Notes: generated by a model not told the origin, from the sequence alone. Counted from the stretch's first letter, positions 8,603 to 17,882 are shown. The stretch is 24,209 nucleotides of DNA from Emiliania huxleyi CCMP1516 (GCF_000372725.1 NW_005197803.1:622442-646650); one strand, 5' to 3'. A program made the numbers and translations.

Positions 8603-9711
8603 ATGGTCATGACTGAGGAGGAGATGGACGAAATCTTTGGGCCTGCACCAGCCTGCGCTCAGCCCTCAGCCAACGATCGGGCGAACAGGATCACCGCGGC
8701 GGGTGAGCAGATGGCGCGGCGGGCGACGGCAGCAGGAGAGGAGATGGTCGCTCGGGCCCACGCGCGGACGGCGGCGTTTGCGGCGGCGGCGGAGGAGCCG
8801 GCTGGAGTCGGGCCGTACACGTGGCGCTGCGACCTCTCCAGAGCCCTGCCCGCGTTCCGTGCCGGCGAGGCCGAGGCGGCGAGAGAGGCGGCGAGAGTAG
8901 AGGCAGAGAGTGCGGCGGCGACGGCAGCGGAGGCGGTAAAGCCCGGCAGCCGGAGTCGGCTGAAGCTGCTGCGCAAGCTCGGTCGATCGCTCGTGGGCAG
9001 CGTCTCGGAAGCTTCCCACAGCGCCGCCGCCGGGGTGCGAGCCGGCGTCCGGGGAGCGGCCGCCTCGGTGAGAGAGATATCGCCCCTCGCACACGTGCCG
9101 CCTCAGCCGCGGCACGCTGCAATGACACGCCCGCGACATGCCCGCGACATGCCCGCGACATGCCCGCGACATGCCCGCAGGTGCCGCGGCGGGCGGCTCG
9201 CAGGCGCCGCGCAAGCCTCCCGGGGCGCTCGGACGCGTGGCTGAATTGAGTCCTCAAACCAATGCGCATTATGTGTTTGCGCCACAGGCGCCGCAAGAGC
9301 CTCCCCAGGCGTTCGGACGCGGCGCCGCCGCAGTACCTGTGTCCCGTGCTCGGAGAGGTCATGACCGACCCGGTGACAACATGTGACGGTGAGGTGTTGG
9401 ACGCGATTGAGAGATCGGCCGCGAGAGAGAGAGGCGGAGAGAGAGGCTGGGAGGAGGCTGAGACGCTGCGCTCTCATCACCCTTACGCCGCCGCCACCAC
9501 ACGCCCTCGCCATTGCCGCGCAGGCCACACCTACGAGCGCGAGGCGATTGAGATGTGGTTCCGGACGTATGCGGAGCGGTACCCGCTCGCCGCCTCCGCG
9601 CCCAGCCCCGTTACCGGTGCGATGCTCGCGAGCACGGCGCTCGTCAGCAACATCGCGTTGAGACAGGTCATTGAAACGTGGAGGGAGGGGAGAGAGGGGC
9701 TCGGCGGGTGA
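8603..9711 (+). CDS. U-box domain protein (probable E3 ubiquitin ligase), three exons
   Basis: Exons 8603-9067, 9334-9388 and 9524-9711 join in frame to 235 residues. The U-box is C-terminal (about 156-225): YLCPVLGEVMTDPVTTCDG, then HTYEREAIEMWF and PSPVTGAMLASTALVSNIAL. U-boxes recruit ubiquitin-charged E2 enzymes using a RING-like fold without zinc. The N-terminal 155 residues are Ala/Glu/Arg-rich and probably helical. ATG 8603 is followed two codons later by another ATG; either could be used. Intron 2 (9389-9523, GT-AG) splits the Gly codon of CDG-HTY and is certain from homology. Intron 1 (9068-9333, GT-AG) is less certain: its acceptor could also lie further upstream, where a near-duplicate of the exon edge sits. 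Confidence 0.8.
9132..9175 (+). repeat. 11-bp minisatellite in U-box intron 1
   Basis: Four perfect copies of CGCGACATGCC, followed by CGCAG, itself a possible acceptor at 9180. Using that acceptor would give an in-frame stop (TGA at 9247-9249). Confidence 0.95.
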
Positions 9712-10170
9712 GCGAGTCGTGCGGCGCCAAGTTCAGGGGATGGGTGGAAGAAGGTTTCCAGTGATTTTTTGTTGTTTGTCGTCGTCGTGTTGTCGTCGTG
9801 TTGTCGACGCGTGTCCGTGTGTCGTCGTGTTGTCGTCGTCGTTGAGTGTCGGCTCGTTGACGTAAGGGTTGTGCGAGTATATGGGCCACGATGTCTCAAA
9901 TATGAGGGGTTTTGACTCCTACCAGCTCCTGACGCTATCCCTGGCAGCTCTAATGGCGAGGATCAGTAGTGTTGTGATAGAGGGTGCCCATACTAGCGCA
10001 GGAGCTGCCACACTCGCCCGGACCGTCCCCTTCTGGGGCCGGTTCCGCAGCCCGCGAGAGCCGACCGCGGGGCTGTGCCGCGGGTGCCTACTGCCGAGTG
10101 CCACAAACACTGCGCCGTCCCGCCATCACCTACAGGCTGTCTTGTGTGATGGTTGGGATGTCCAAACGCC
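9712..10170. other. Intergenic, with low-complexity TCG/TTG run
   Basis: 9771-9850 consists of interspersed GTCGTCGTGTT units. The rest shows no supported gene. Confidence 0.6.
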
Positions 10171-11000
10171 AGAACCCGGACTGCCACCTTTTAACAACGA
10201 AGGCGCTCGACGGCGGTCTCCGCCGGCCCCAAGGCTGCCCAGCCCCAGTAGCACACCGGCCACGTGCACCGTAGCGCTGGAGTTGGTCAGTGAGGCCCTA
10301 GACGGGCTACGGAACCATGCGCACGCCGGCCGGATAGGCTGCGCGCAGGGGCCGCGCCGCCTCGATTTCGCATCTCCGCTCCGCGGCCGACTGAGGGGCC
10401 AGCTCGCCCGGCGACAAGCCCAGCCATCGCCCAGCGCCCCGTATCGACGGAGGGCACGCAAAAAACCCGCACCTACGACTAGGGTGAGCCCGTGAGGGCG
10501 TCGGTGTCGGCCGCGGGCGGGCTGCGAGGAGGGTGCGGGTGGGAGCATGGGAGATGCACCACCGCTCGACAAAGACGCGCCCGACGAAGCCCTGCTAGCG
10601 GAGGATGGTCGATCCTCACCTACTAGCGTCGGGCGTGTGCGAAAAAGAGCGCAAATCGGAGCTCAACTCGCGCGCGGCTGGGAAAGGGGTGTGGCACCCC
10701 TCCGAAGGCGCCTCGCGAGGAGCTGCTGCTGCCTCCAAACGCGCTCGGGCAGCACGTCGGCGCGCCTGCGGGGTGGGTGGGTAGAGGTGAAACTAGGCTT
10801 GCTGGCACGCGCATCCCGCACCACCCCCACGTCCGCGCGCACCATGCCGCCATCCCACCTCACAGCCAAGCGCCATCGCCGTCGGACGCGGCGACGCCGA
10901 GCGGTGGCCTCGCAGACGACGAGCGCGATGAGGCCGCCGCGCCGCCGGAGTGGCCGGCGCGTGCCAGCCGCTGGCCCGTCCAGCGTGGCGGGACCGGCTC
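10171..11000 (+). repeat. Left ~830-bp inverted repeat
   Basis: Matches the reverse complement of 15221-16054 with few mismatches and small indels. The outer end reads AGAACCCGGACTGCCACC. No protein family is recognised in it; the frame read from 10547 (MGDAPPLDKDAPDEALLAED) is present in both arms but could be chance. Confidence 0.9.
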
Positions 11001-11326
11001 GCCCATCCTGGCCCGCGCGCTTGCCGACGCGAGAAGATCGCGCGGGAGGGCAAATCTTGGGCAAAATGCCCTGTTTGCCAATCCTTCACGGCGACTTCAC
11101 GTCGGAACGAGTCGGATCGACGACTCCCCGCCTGCACCAGCGTGTGCGCCTTGCAATTCTATAAAGCCGTACGGAATCGACACGTGGTACGTGTCTTCTC
11201 AATCGCTCGTGGAGAGGAGCTACGGCCATTCCTAAGTAGTGTTCAACGACGTTGAACAATGTGGTAATACTTGGTGGATTTTTCTTGGCAAGGCGGGCAT
11301 GGCATATTTTTGGAGAGCAAAAAGGC
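11001..11326. other. No firm gene; possible Cys-containing fragment
   Basis: One frame reads KIAREGKSWAKCPVCQSFT near 11030-11090, a CPVC pair, but nothing more supports a zinc finger. A perfect palindrome GTTCAAC-GAC-GTTGAAC lies at 11239-11255. Confidence 0.35.
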
Positions 11327-12074
11327 TAGTGCCATTTCACTCTGACACGCTAATCTTGAAAACGTCTCCAACGGAGCTCCGTGTTGCTCCCAGCGCCCTC
11401 CCCCGCGCTTCCTGCGGCCATGGCCGATGATACTAGTATGGGGGGTCATCTGGCTACCGCGAGAGCGACCCAACTCGTCGACATCGTCCGATGATGGTGC
11501 CGCAAAGTCAGCCTTCGGAGGCTATCGTGGGGTCGAGCCGGCAGTAGCCGTGACATGTGGTTCCACCACCCTCGTAGGCTTTGCCTCTGGCCGCCACCGT
11601 TCCCAGGCTGCCTAATGGGATGGAAAGGAAGGCTCGGCGAGCGTATAGAAGCGTGCTCGACCTCGTCGTGGCAGCCTGCATGGCAGCGCTGGCGGGCGCG
11701 ATGAGCGTCGTGCCACCTGACCAGAGACGGGTCGCAGGCGTCGTACCGAGCGCGTCGAGACCGTGTCCTGATGTGATCTGCACGGGTGAGTCACGTCGGC
11801 GTCAAAGGAGCGACGTGCGACCTGTCAGAGCTTGATCTCCGATCTCAGCGGCGTCGAGTCGTCTCCGGCGCGCGACAAAGGTACATCCCCAGGACGCGCA
11901 GAGTCAGCTGCGACCCCGCCGAGTGGACGGCGGCACACCGCGCCACCTGCTGTGTGCCGCCGTCTACTCGGCGTGGTCGCAGCTGCCTCTGGAAGGCACC
12001 GAGAGGTACCTTTTTGCGCAAATGGTCAAATCAAGGTTTTGTAACGCGGGCTGTGCCACAGTGAAATGGCACTA
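11327..12074 (+). repeat. Foldback/TIR element, copy 2 (complete, 748 bp)
   Basis: The ends are TAGTGCCATTTCAC (11327-11340) and its reverse complement (12061-12074). The body matches the reverse complement of the first 700 bp of the window. Unlike copy 1 it has a compact internal hairpin: 34-bp arms at 11905-11938 and 11952-11985 with two mismatches and a 13-nt loop. No target duplication is obvious. It lies inside the 10171-16054 interval. Confidence 0.85.
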
Positions 12075-12413
12075 CCCAAAGCGTGCACACGGGCTATTCT
12101 GGCCGACCCCAAATAAATCTCCCCTCCCGACCCCTAACCATAATCCATATCCCCCCTGGACCCGCAGCAATCACGACACTTTTCACCGTTGGTCTTGGCT
12201 CTTCGCGTCTCACCCTGACGCGAGCGTCTCTCTCCGCGCTAAGAAGCGGGACACGGTGGCGGCGGGCACGGGCCAGGCCGCAACGCAACACGGGAGGGGC
12301 GACACAAGAGGGGCGACGGCAGCGGAGCGTGTGTTCAAGGCACATCAAGTTGGAGAGGGTGTCGATCTGCGCATCCTCGCTCCACTAGGAGCGAACGAAA
12401 GCGTGGGTGGCAA
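12075..12413. other. 3' flank of the NHL gene, nothing recognised
   Basis: The C-rich and A-rich stretches at 12110-12165 hold no gene that I can support. Confidence 0.5.
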
Positions 12414-13247
12414 TCATGCTGTCACCTGACGAATGCGGTTGTTGTCGGCATCCGCCACGTAGACGGTCATGCCGTCGGGCGACACCGCCACGCCGGACGG
12501 GAAATTGAAGCTCGCGGCGGTGCCCGTGCCGTCGGCGGAACCAACCGTCACAGAGCCTGCGAGCGTGGTGGTGACGCCGCCGGAGGTGTCGATCTTGCGG
12601 ATGCGGTGGTTGGAGCTATCCGCCACGTAGACGGTCATGCCGTCGGGCGACACCGCCACGCCGTGAGGGTAGTAGAAGCTCGCGGCGGTGCCCGTGCCGT
12701 CGGCGAAGGTGCCCGTCCCAGAGCCGGCGAGCGTGGTGGTGACGCCGCCGGAGGTGTCGATCTTGCGGATGCGGTGGTTGTACATATCCGCCACGTAGAC
12801 GGTCCCGCCCGACACCGCCACGCCGTTCGGGAAATTGAAGCTCGCGTCGGTGCCCGTGCCGTCGGCGAAGGTGTTCGTCCCAGAGCCGGCGAGCGTGGTG
12901 GTGGCGCCGCCGGAGGTGTCGATCTTGCGGATGCGGGAGTTGAAGTAATCCGCCACGTAGAGCGTCCCGCCGTCGGGCGACACCGCCACGCCGGCCGGGT
13001 AGTAGAAGCTCGCGGCGGTGCCCGTGCCGTCGGCGAAGGTGCCCGTCCCAGAGCCTGCGAGCGTGGTGGTGACGCCGCCGGAGGTGTCGATCTTGCGGAT
13101 GCGGTGGTTGGAGCTATCCACCACGTAGACCGACATGCCGACCGGCGAGACCGCCACGCCGTTCGGGTTGTTGAAGTTCGCGTCTGTTGCCCGTGCCGTC
13201 GACCATGGTCGGCGTCTCCGACCCTGCGAGACTGGTGGAGATGCCGC
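12414..13247 (-). CDS. NHL-repeat beta-propeller protein, 5' incomplete, frameshift
   Basis: Minus-strand frame ending at TGA 12416-12414. NHL repeats of 56 residues (168 bp) follow each other: YPAGVAVSPDG, LYVADYFNSRIRKID, TSGGATTTLAGSGT and FADGTGTAASF. Five blades are visible; one lacks three residues (VAVSGGTVYVAD). Repeats are almost identical in DNA, so they expanded recently. NHL propellers act as protein-, RNA- or ligand-binding platforms; the specific job is unknown. An extra base at 13187-13188 (TT on the plus strand) breaks the frame: upstream of it the repeat GGISTSLAGSETPTMVDGTG continues in another frame. This may be a sequencing error near the assembly gap or a real lesion. Further upstream a minus-strand peptide (ADDIAVLLHDLIRNH, about 13320-13385) runs into the gap and may be an earlier exon. 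Confidence 0.75.
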   Translation of the reverse strand, partial: AASPPVSQGRRRRPWSTARATDANFNNPNGVAVSPVGMSVYVVDSSNHRIRKIDTSGGVTTTLAGSGTGTFADGTGTAASFYYPAGVAVSPDGGTLYVADYFNSRIRKIDTSGGATTTLAGSGTNTFADGTGTDASFNFPNGVAVSGGTVYVADMYNHRIRKIDTSGGVTTTLAGSGTGTFADGTGTAASFYYPHGVAVSPDGMTVYVADSSNHRIRKIDTSGGVTTTLAGSVTVGSADGTGTAASFNFPSGVAVSPDGMTVYVADADNNRIRQVTA

Positions 13248-13395
13248 CGCTCTATGCCTTCCTGCGAATGCACATTCTCGTTTTATCTCACGCGTAGACG
13301 CGCCATATGCAGGAGCACGACACCCTGGGTAAAGGCCAAGTGATTCCTGATCAGGTCGTGCAGCAGAACGGCGATATCGTCCGCCTCGCGCCGGG

Positions 13396-13495
13396 NNNNN
13401 NNNNNNNNNNNNNNNNNNNNNNNNNNNNNNNNNNNNNNNNNNNNNNNNNNNNNNNNNNNNNNNNNNNNNNNNNNNNNNNNNNNNNNNNNNNNNNN
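13396..13495. other. Assembly gap, 100 N
   Basis: Exactly 100 N, the usual placeholder for a gap of unknown size. The two sides need not be contiguous as drawn. Confidence 0.99.
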
Positions 13496-13507
13496 AACGA
13501 CGTCCAG

Positions 13508-13549
13508 CACCAAGCTGGCATTCCGGCAGCTCGACTCTAGATGATCCCC
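13508..13549 (+). other. Residual cloning-vector polylinker (pUC type)
   Basis: The 40-odd bases beside the gap align with the pUC HindIII-SphI-PstI-SalI-XbaI-BamHI polylinker apart from about six single-base differences, as expected for the poor start of a Sanger read. The clearest part is TCGACTCTAGATGATCCCC versus TCGACTCTAGAGGATCCCC. It ends where a SmaI-cut blunt insert would begin. This is not genomic sequence. Confidence 0.85.
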
Positions 13550-13703
13550 CAGCGCCTGCACCGCCGCCGACTACTGCCACCTCACGACGCGTCTGCCGAT
13601 CAGCAACGTGTTCACATGCGGCGACGACATCACCCGCGCGTTGAAGGCGCCCGCCAACAACGTCGACTGCCTCCTCAACACCGCCAGGTCTAACGGCGCA
13701 GGC
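13550..13703 (+). repeat. Inverted duplicate of a Cys-rich domain end (left arm)
   Basis: The plus strand encodes SACTAADYCHLTTRLP, VFTCGDDITRALKAPANNVD and CLLNTARS. This parallels the minus-strand gene's ACTAVEYWHLTKRLP, VFTCEGDITRALKAPANNVE and CLVKTESS (13785-13940). The arms differ at many positions, mostly conservatively, so this is a paralogous copy and not a mirror-image artefact of one molecule. It starts immediately at the vector junction. Confidence 0.8.
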
Positions 13704-14716
13704 CGCTCCGGCGGAGGGGGTGGCGGCGGCGGGAAGGGCGAGGCGCCGCCGCCGGCACCACCAAAGCTCGAGCGCAATGCCACGTTCGAACTCTCGGTCT
13801 TGACGAGGCACTCGACGTTGTTCGCCGGCGCCTTCAACGCGCGCGTGATGTCGCCCTCGCATGTGAACACCTTGCACATCGGCAAACGCTTCGTGAGGTG
13901 CCAGTACTCGACGGCGGTGCAGGCCCTGGCGCCAGCCGGAAACTCCAGGCAGCGCAGCTCACACATCTCGGCGCTCTCGCCGAAACCCCTGTACTCCTCC
14001 TGGCAGTTGCCGCCGTTTACGTCGCAGAAGCCGGCGTGACGTTCGAACCCGGGCGCAGCCGAAACGGGCGCGACGACCGAAGGGAGAAGCGCGTCGGAGC
14101 CGTGCGAGAAGTAGGCGAAGGCGCCGCCGCTCGCGGCGATGAGGCAGGTGCAGATGATGCAGAGCACCTTCGGCCAGCAGAGCTTGGGCCACGAGAGCCA
14201 GCCGGAGGCGGAGACGGAGCCCTTCGGCGTGGCCGTCGTGGTCGTCTTGGGGTCGACCGTCTTGTTGACCGTCTTGGGGGTCTTGGGCTTGACCGTCGCG
14301 CCCTGAACAGGGGCGCGAGACTGGCTGTGAGCGGCGAGCAGGGGGCGGAAACTGCACGTGCAGGCGGCTAGCACCGAGTTTGTGGCCGACGGCGTGGATC
14401 CGCGGGTCGCCTTGGACGCCGCCTTGCCACCAACGGGTTCGCCAGCGACGTCTTCGTCTTCCTCGTCGACGTCCGTTCCGAGCAGCTCCGCGAACCCGTT
14501 GGGGTCGACGCGGCCGATCGGGGTGAGGTTCTTGGTGGTCTTGGAGCGGTCGACCAGGTTGGACTCGCTCTTGCGGAGCGGGGAGGGGGACTTCCACTCG
14601 TCGATGCCCTGCGCGCGCACGGTCAGGGAGTGGGTTGGCAGAAGCGCGCAGAGGAGGCCAAAGCCGCAGGCGAGGAGGGCCGGCCGGGCGGTGAGCGGGT
14701 GGTAGCGCGTGCTGAG
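13571..14716 (-). CDS. Membrane protein with PAN/apple-like Cys-rich domain (both ends uncertain)
   Basis: The open frame runs from just after a TAG at 14719 to a stop at 13571 and contains no early ATG, so a 5' exon is missing. Its beginning (PALLACGFGLLCALLPTHS) looks like a signal peptide or anchor. An acidic, low-complexity stretch (DVDEEDEDVAGE) and a Lys/Thr-rich stretch (KPKTPKTVNKTVDPKTTTTA) follow, then a likely membrane helix (KVLCIICTCLIAASGGAFAYF, about 14110-14170). After it comes a domain of about 75 residues with eight Cys: FCDVNGGNCQEEY, MCELRCLEFPAG, ACTAVEYW, MCKVFTC and ECLVKTE. The spacing is PAN/apple-like, a fold that binds protein or carbohydrate outside the membrane. 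After about 13785 the frame runs through a Pro-rich linker into the antisense of the inverted duplicate, so the true C-terminus is doubtful. A short intron near 14310-14370 is possible. Confidence 0.55.
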   Translation of the reverse strand, partial: LSTRYHPLTARPALLACGFGLLCALLPTHSLTVRAQGIDEWKSPSPLRKSESNLVDRSKTTKNLTPIGRVDPNGFAELLGTDVDEEDEDVAGEPVGGKAASKATRGSTPSATNSVLAACTCSFRPLLAAHSQSRAPVQGATVKPKTPKTVNKTVDPKTTTTATPKGSVSASGWLSWPKLCWPKVLCIICTCLIAASGGAFAYFSHGSDALLPSVVAPVSAAPGFERHAGFCDVNGGNCQEEYRGFGESAEMCELRCLEFPAGARACTAVEYWHLTKRLPMCKVFTCEGDITRALKAPANNVECLVKTESSNVALRSSFGGAGGGASPFPPPPPPPPERPAPLDLAVLRRQSTLLAGAFNARVMSSPHVNTLLIGRRVVRWQ

Positions 14717-15220
14717 CTAGGGCGTGTGGGTGCCGTGAGGGGCTGTGCCCGGCGGGGAGAGCGGTTGCGCGAATCGGAGGCCCGGGCGGCTCGATATGTT
14801 GGCGTCTGGGACCGTCGCTGTGCACCGCAGGCGAGGAGGGCCGGGCGCGCGGAGAGAGGTCTCGTCTTCGGGGCGCGTCGAGTCGGGTGGGCGTCAGGGT
14901 GCGTCCGAGCGAGTGAGGGGCCGGGAGCAAGCGTGGTTTGGGCCGGCGAGCACCGTGAAGGTAGAAACCATGGAGGAGCTGTGTCTTTGCGAAGCCAAGC
15001 GTTTTGTTGGCGAAGGGTGCCGAGAGGGTGGTACTCACACTCCGGCGTGCAAGGACCTGAGGTCGCTATCGCGTCTGGTCTGACGCGCGCGGCCGTCGAC
15101 CGGCAAGTGTGTGTGTGTGTTTTCTTCCTTTCCCGGCCTCTCATTTTTATTTCACAAATCCGAATCGGAGGAGAGTCTCGATAAGTGATAACAAAAGAGC
15201 TGCTTCCGATGCGGATTGGA
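14717..15220. other. No supported gene
   Basis: This probably contains the missing 5' exon and promoter of the PAN-like gene. A GT microsatellite of about six units lies at 15107-15120. Confidence 0.4.
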
Positions 15221-16054
15221 GAGCCCGGTCCCGCAAACGCTGGACGGGCCAGCGGCTGGCACGCGCCGGCCACTCCGGCGGCGCGGCGGCCTCATCGCGC
15301 TCGTCGTCTGCGAGGCCACCGCTCGGCGTCGCCGCGTCCGACGGCGATGGCGCTTGGCTGTGAGGTGGGATGGCGGCATGGTGCGCGCGGACGTGGGGGT
15401 GGTGCGGGATGCGCGTGCCAGCAAGCATAGTTTCACCTCCCCAACCCCGCAGGCGCGCCGACGTGCTGCCCGAGCGCGTTTGGAGGCAGCAGCAGCTCCT
15501 CGCGAGGCGCCTTCGGAGGGGTGCCACACCCCTTTCCCAGCCGCGCGCGAGTTGAGCTCCGATTTGCGCTCTTTTTCGCACACGCCCGACGCTAGTAGGT
15601 GAGGATCGACCATCCTCCGCTAGCAGGGCTTCGTCGGGCGCGTCTTTGTCGAGCGGTGGTGCTTCTCCCATGCTCCCACCCGCGCCCGCCTCGCAGCCCG
15701 CCCGTGGCCGACACCGACGCCCTCACGCGCTCACCCTAGAGCCTAGTCGTAGGTGCGTTTTTTTTGCGTGCCCCCCGTCGATACGGGGCGCTGGGCGATG
15801 GCTGGGCTTGTCGCCGGGCGAGCTGGCCCCTCAGTCGGCCGCGGAGCGGAGGTGCGAAATCGAGGCGGCGCGGCCTCTGCACGCAGCCTGTCCGGCCGGC
15901 GTGCGCATGGTTCCGTAGCCCGTCTAGGGCCTCACTGACCAACTCCAGCGCTACGGTGCACGTGGCCGGTGTGCTACTGGGGCTGGGCAGCCTTGGGGCC
16001 GGCGGAGACCGCCGTCGAGCGCCTTCGTTGTTAAAAGGTGGCAGTCCGGGTTCT
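15221..16054 (-). repeat. Right ~830-bp inverted repeat
   Basis: Reverse complement of 10171-11000. Small differences include an extra T tract at about 15756-15763 and a shortened spacer near 15440. Its outer end is GGTGGCAGTCCGGGTTCT. Confidence 0.9.
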
Positions 16055-17882
16055 GTGAAGAGGGTCGCTCGTCGAATGCGAGCCAGTTCGCTCGCGACGC
16101 CGACGCCGACGCCGCCGCCGGAACGACCGCGGCGGCCGGTCGAGCGGCCGCCCCGGCCAGCGGCCGTATCGAGCCTGCCCGTCGCGAAGGTGCGGACCTC
16201 ACGCGCCCCACCGGCCGCCCGCGCCGCCGCGCCCACGTCGCTCTCTCGAAGCCGAGCGCCACGCCGCTACGACTCCCATCGCGACGACTCCCGTGCTCGC
16301 TCCTGGCGCAGGCGATCGACTCCTGACACCCATCGAGCGGATGGGCGCGTTCCCGCCGCGACCCGGTACTCTCGAACGACTTTTGAGGGCAAAAGGTGCC
16401 GCCCGAGCCCATTCCCGCCGCCCGCCGCCCGAGATCAGCTGCCACCGGCCAGCGCGCGCGCGGAGACCTGCCGCGAGCGCCTCCGTGGCCCTAGCTGGGG
16501 TGATTAGCAAGCGCCTCGGCACTTTAGATTCGCCCCTCGGGCTTTTCCGCGCGCGTGATCAGTCTCGCGTTCTCTCCTTTTTCAGGCGCCTGTTTTCGGC
16601 CTCTGAAGAGCAACCGTCGAGGCGTCGATGCTCGCCTCCACGCCCGCGCCAGACCTCCGCGATTGGGGCGCCTTGTCGACGGGATCAATTGTGATTCCGG
16701 GCGCATTTTTCTGGCATTTAACTCGCACGTCGGCGACTCTTAGTCGCTTCTCCGTGCTAGGAGGCCTCTGTTTTGTGTCCGTGAGGACTAGATCGAAACT
16801 AACATTTCGGCACATTTCAGTTAAATACCAGAAAAATGCGCGTTCACTCACAATTCATGTGTATATGAACGGTGCCGACGGGTTTGGCGAGCATCGAAGC
16901 CGTCCAGGCGCAGCAACGCGACGGTTTCGGAGGCCGACGGCTCCGAAAGAGCCTCCCGAGCGAGGCCGGCGCGGTCACGGTACCGTGGAGGCCACAGACG
17001 TCGCCGGAGCGGCACTCCCGGGGCGCCACTCCCTCACCCGGTCAGGGGGGGCCAACCACAGCCCGCCTCACCGTCCGTGGAGCTTCCGTGGTCCGCCGCT
17101 TCGGCTTCGATTTTCGACCCTCCCGAGGCTGCTAGAGCAGCCCCGCGGAGCCTCCCGGATGCACCGGCACACCGTCGTCCAGAACGCCGGCGCACGCGCT
17201 GCCCAGTGACTGGGCGGGTCGGCCCCGACTAGGGGCGGGCCCAGCCGCGCGGAGAAGGCCAGCGAGCTCGAAACACGTCGCCGCGGCCGGCCGTTTCGCA
17301 AGCCTGAGCGGGTCGCCAGACACCCGCGAGAGCCAGCAGCTAGAGCGCCGTCGTAGCCGCAGATCGAGTCGAGGAGCTTGATGTCCACGGTAGCAGTTGT
17401 GGAGAGCGGTGGCACGGTGCGTGTAGACGCGTCGATTGAGGGCTCCCTTTCGAAACGCGACGGGTACGGCATGACAACTGCCAGTACAGTTTTACGCCGG
17501 CCAGCGTGAGAGCACAACAGGGAGCCGGCGACCCGTACGCTTTGCGCGTGGCGACTGGTGGCTGTCTGGAGCTCGTGTGAGCTGGGCCGACGCGTGGCCG
17601 AGCCGAGAGGACCAGCGAGCGACCACGTTGGCGATGAAGCTTGGCGGCCGGCGCCTCGTCGCCAGACGTCACAGCGGCGTGGACGTAGGAGTGTGCGGCG
17701 ACGGTTACCGGCAAATCCGGCCCAGTGTGGCCGGCAGCTGCCTAGCGCTGGCCTGTGGCCGGCGCCGCGGTGGCGGATAAGGCGTCTCGCCGCCGTGGCG
17801 GCGGTCGGCAGGTGCGAGCGTGATGCCATCTTGCGAGACGACACCCGTCTCGCAAAACCCGGACTGCCACCTTAAGTGTCTT
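16055..17882. other. Long unexplained region
   Basis: Several long open frames exist on both strands (for example 17844-17068 minus), but none shows a recognisable domain and all have GC-driven composition. It contains a MITE at 16687-16855 and, at 17857-17874, the motif AACCCGGACTGCCACCTT shared with the ends of the 830-bp repeats. Confidence 0.5.
16687..16855. repeat. MITE-like element, 169 bp with 36-bp terminal inverted repeats
   Basis: The left end 16687-16722 (AATTGTGATTCCGGGCGCAT...) and the right end 16820-16855 are inverted copies with about six mismatches, sharing GCGCATTTTTCTGG and ATTTAAC. The AT-rich interior stands out from its surroundings. No target duplication is obvious. 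Confidence 0.75.

Larger units (their letters stand above)
10171..16054. mobile_element. Candidate 5.9-kb element bounded by long inverted repeats
   Basis: The two ~830-bp arms point inward with the AACCCGGACTGCCACCTT motif outermost on both sides. The interior (11001-15220) holds another repeat element, an NHL gene, an assembly gap and a membrane-protein gene. No transposase is visible and no target-site duplication is evident next to 10171 or 16054. It could instead be two independent insertions of one 830-bp repeat in opposite orientation. Confidence 0.4.

Noticed and set aside
6441..9175. CRISPR-like arrays
   Set aside because: All short repeats here are head-to-tail without unique spacers, and the genome is eukaryotic.
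11030..11090. CPVC zinc-finger-like peptide
   Set aside because: Only one Cys pair is present, with no second pair or His at a suitable distance.
10547..11164. 205-residue frame shared by both 830-bp arms
   Set aside because: The arms are so similar that shared openness says nothing about selection; indels shift the frame in one arm and no domain is seen.
12606..13343. Plus-strand frame rich in HVDG and ARAVGEG repeats
   Set aside because: It is the antisense shadow of the NHL repeats.
17068..17844. 258-residue minus-strand frame
   Set aside because: No recognisable domain, composition typical of shadow frames in GC-rich DNA, and overlapping open frames on the other strand.
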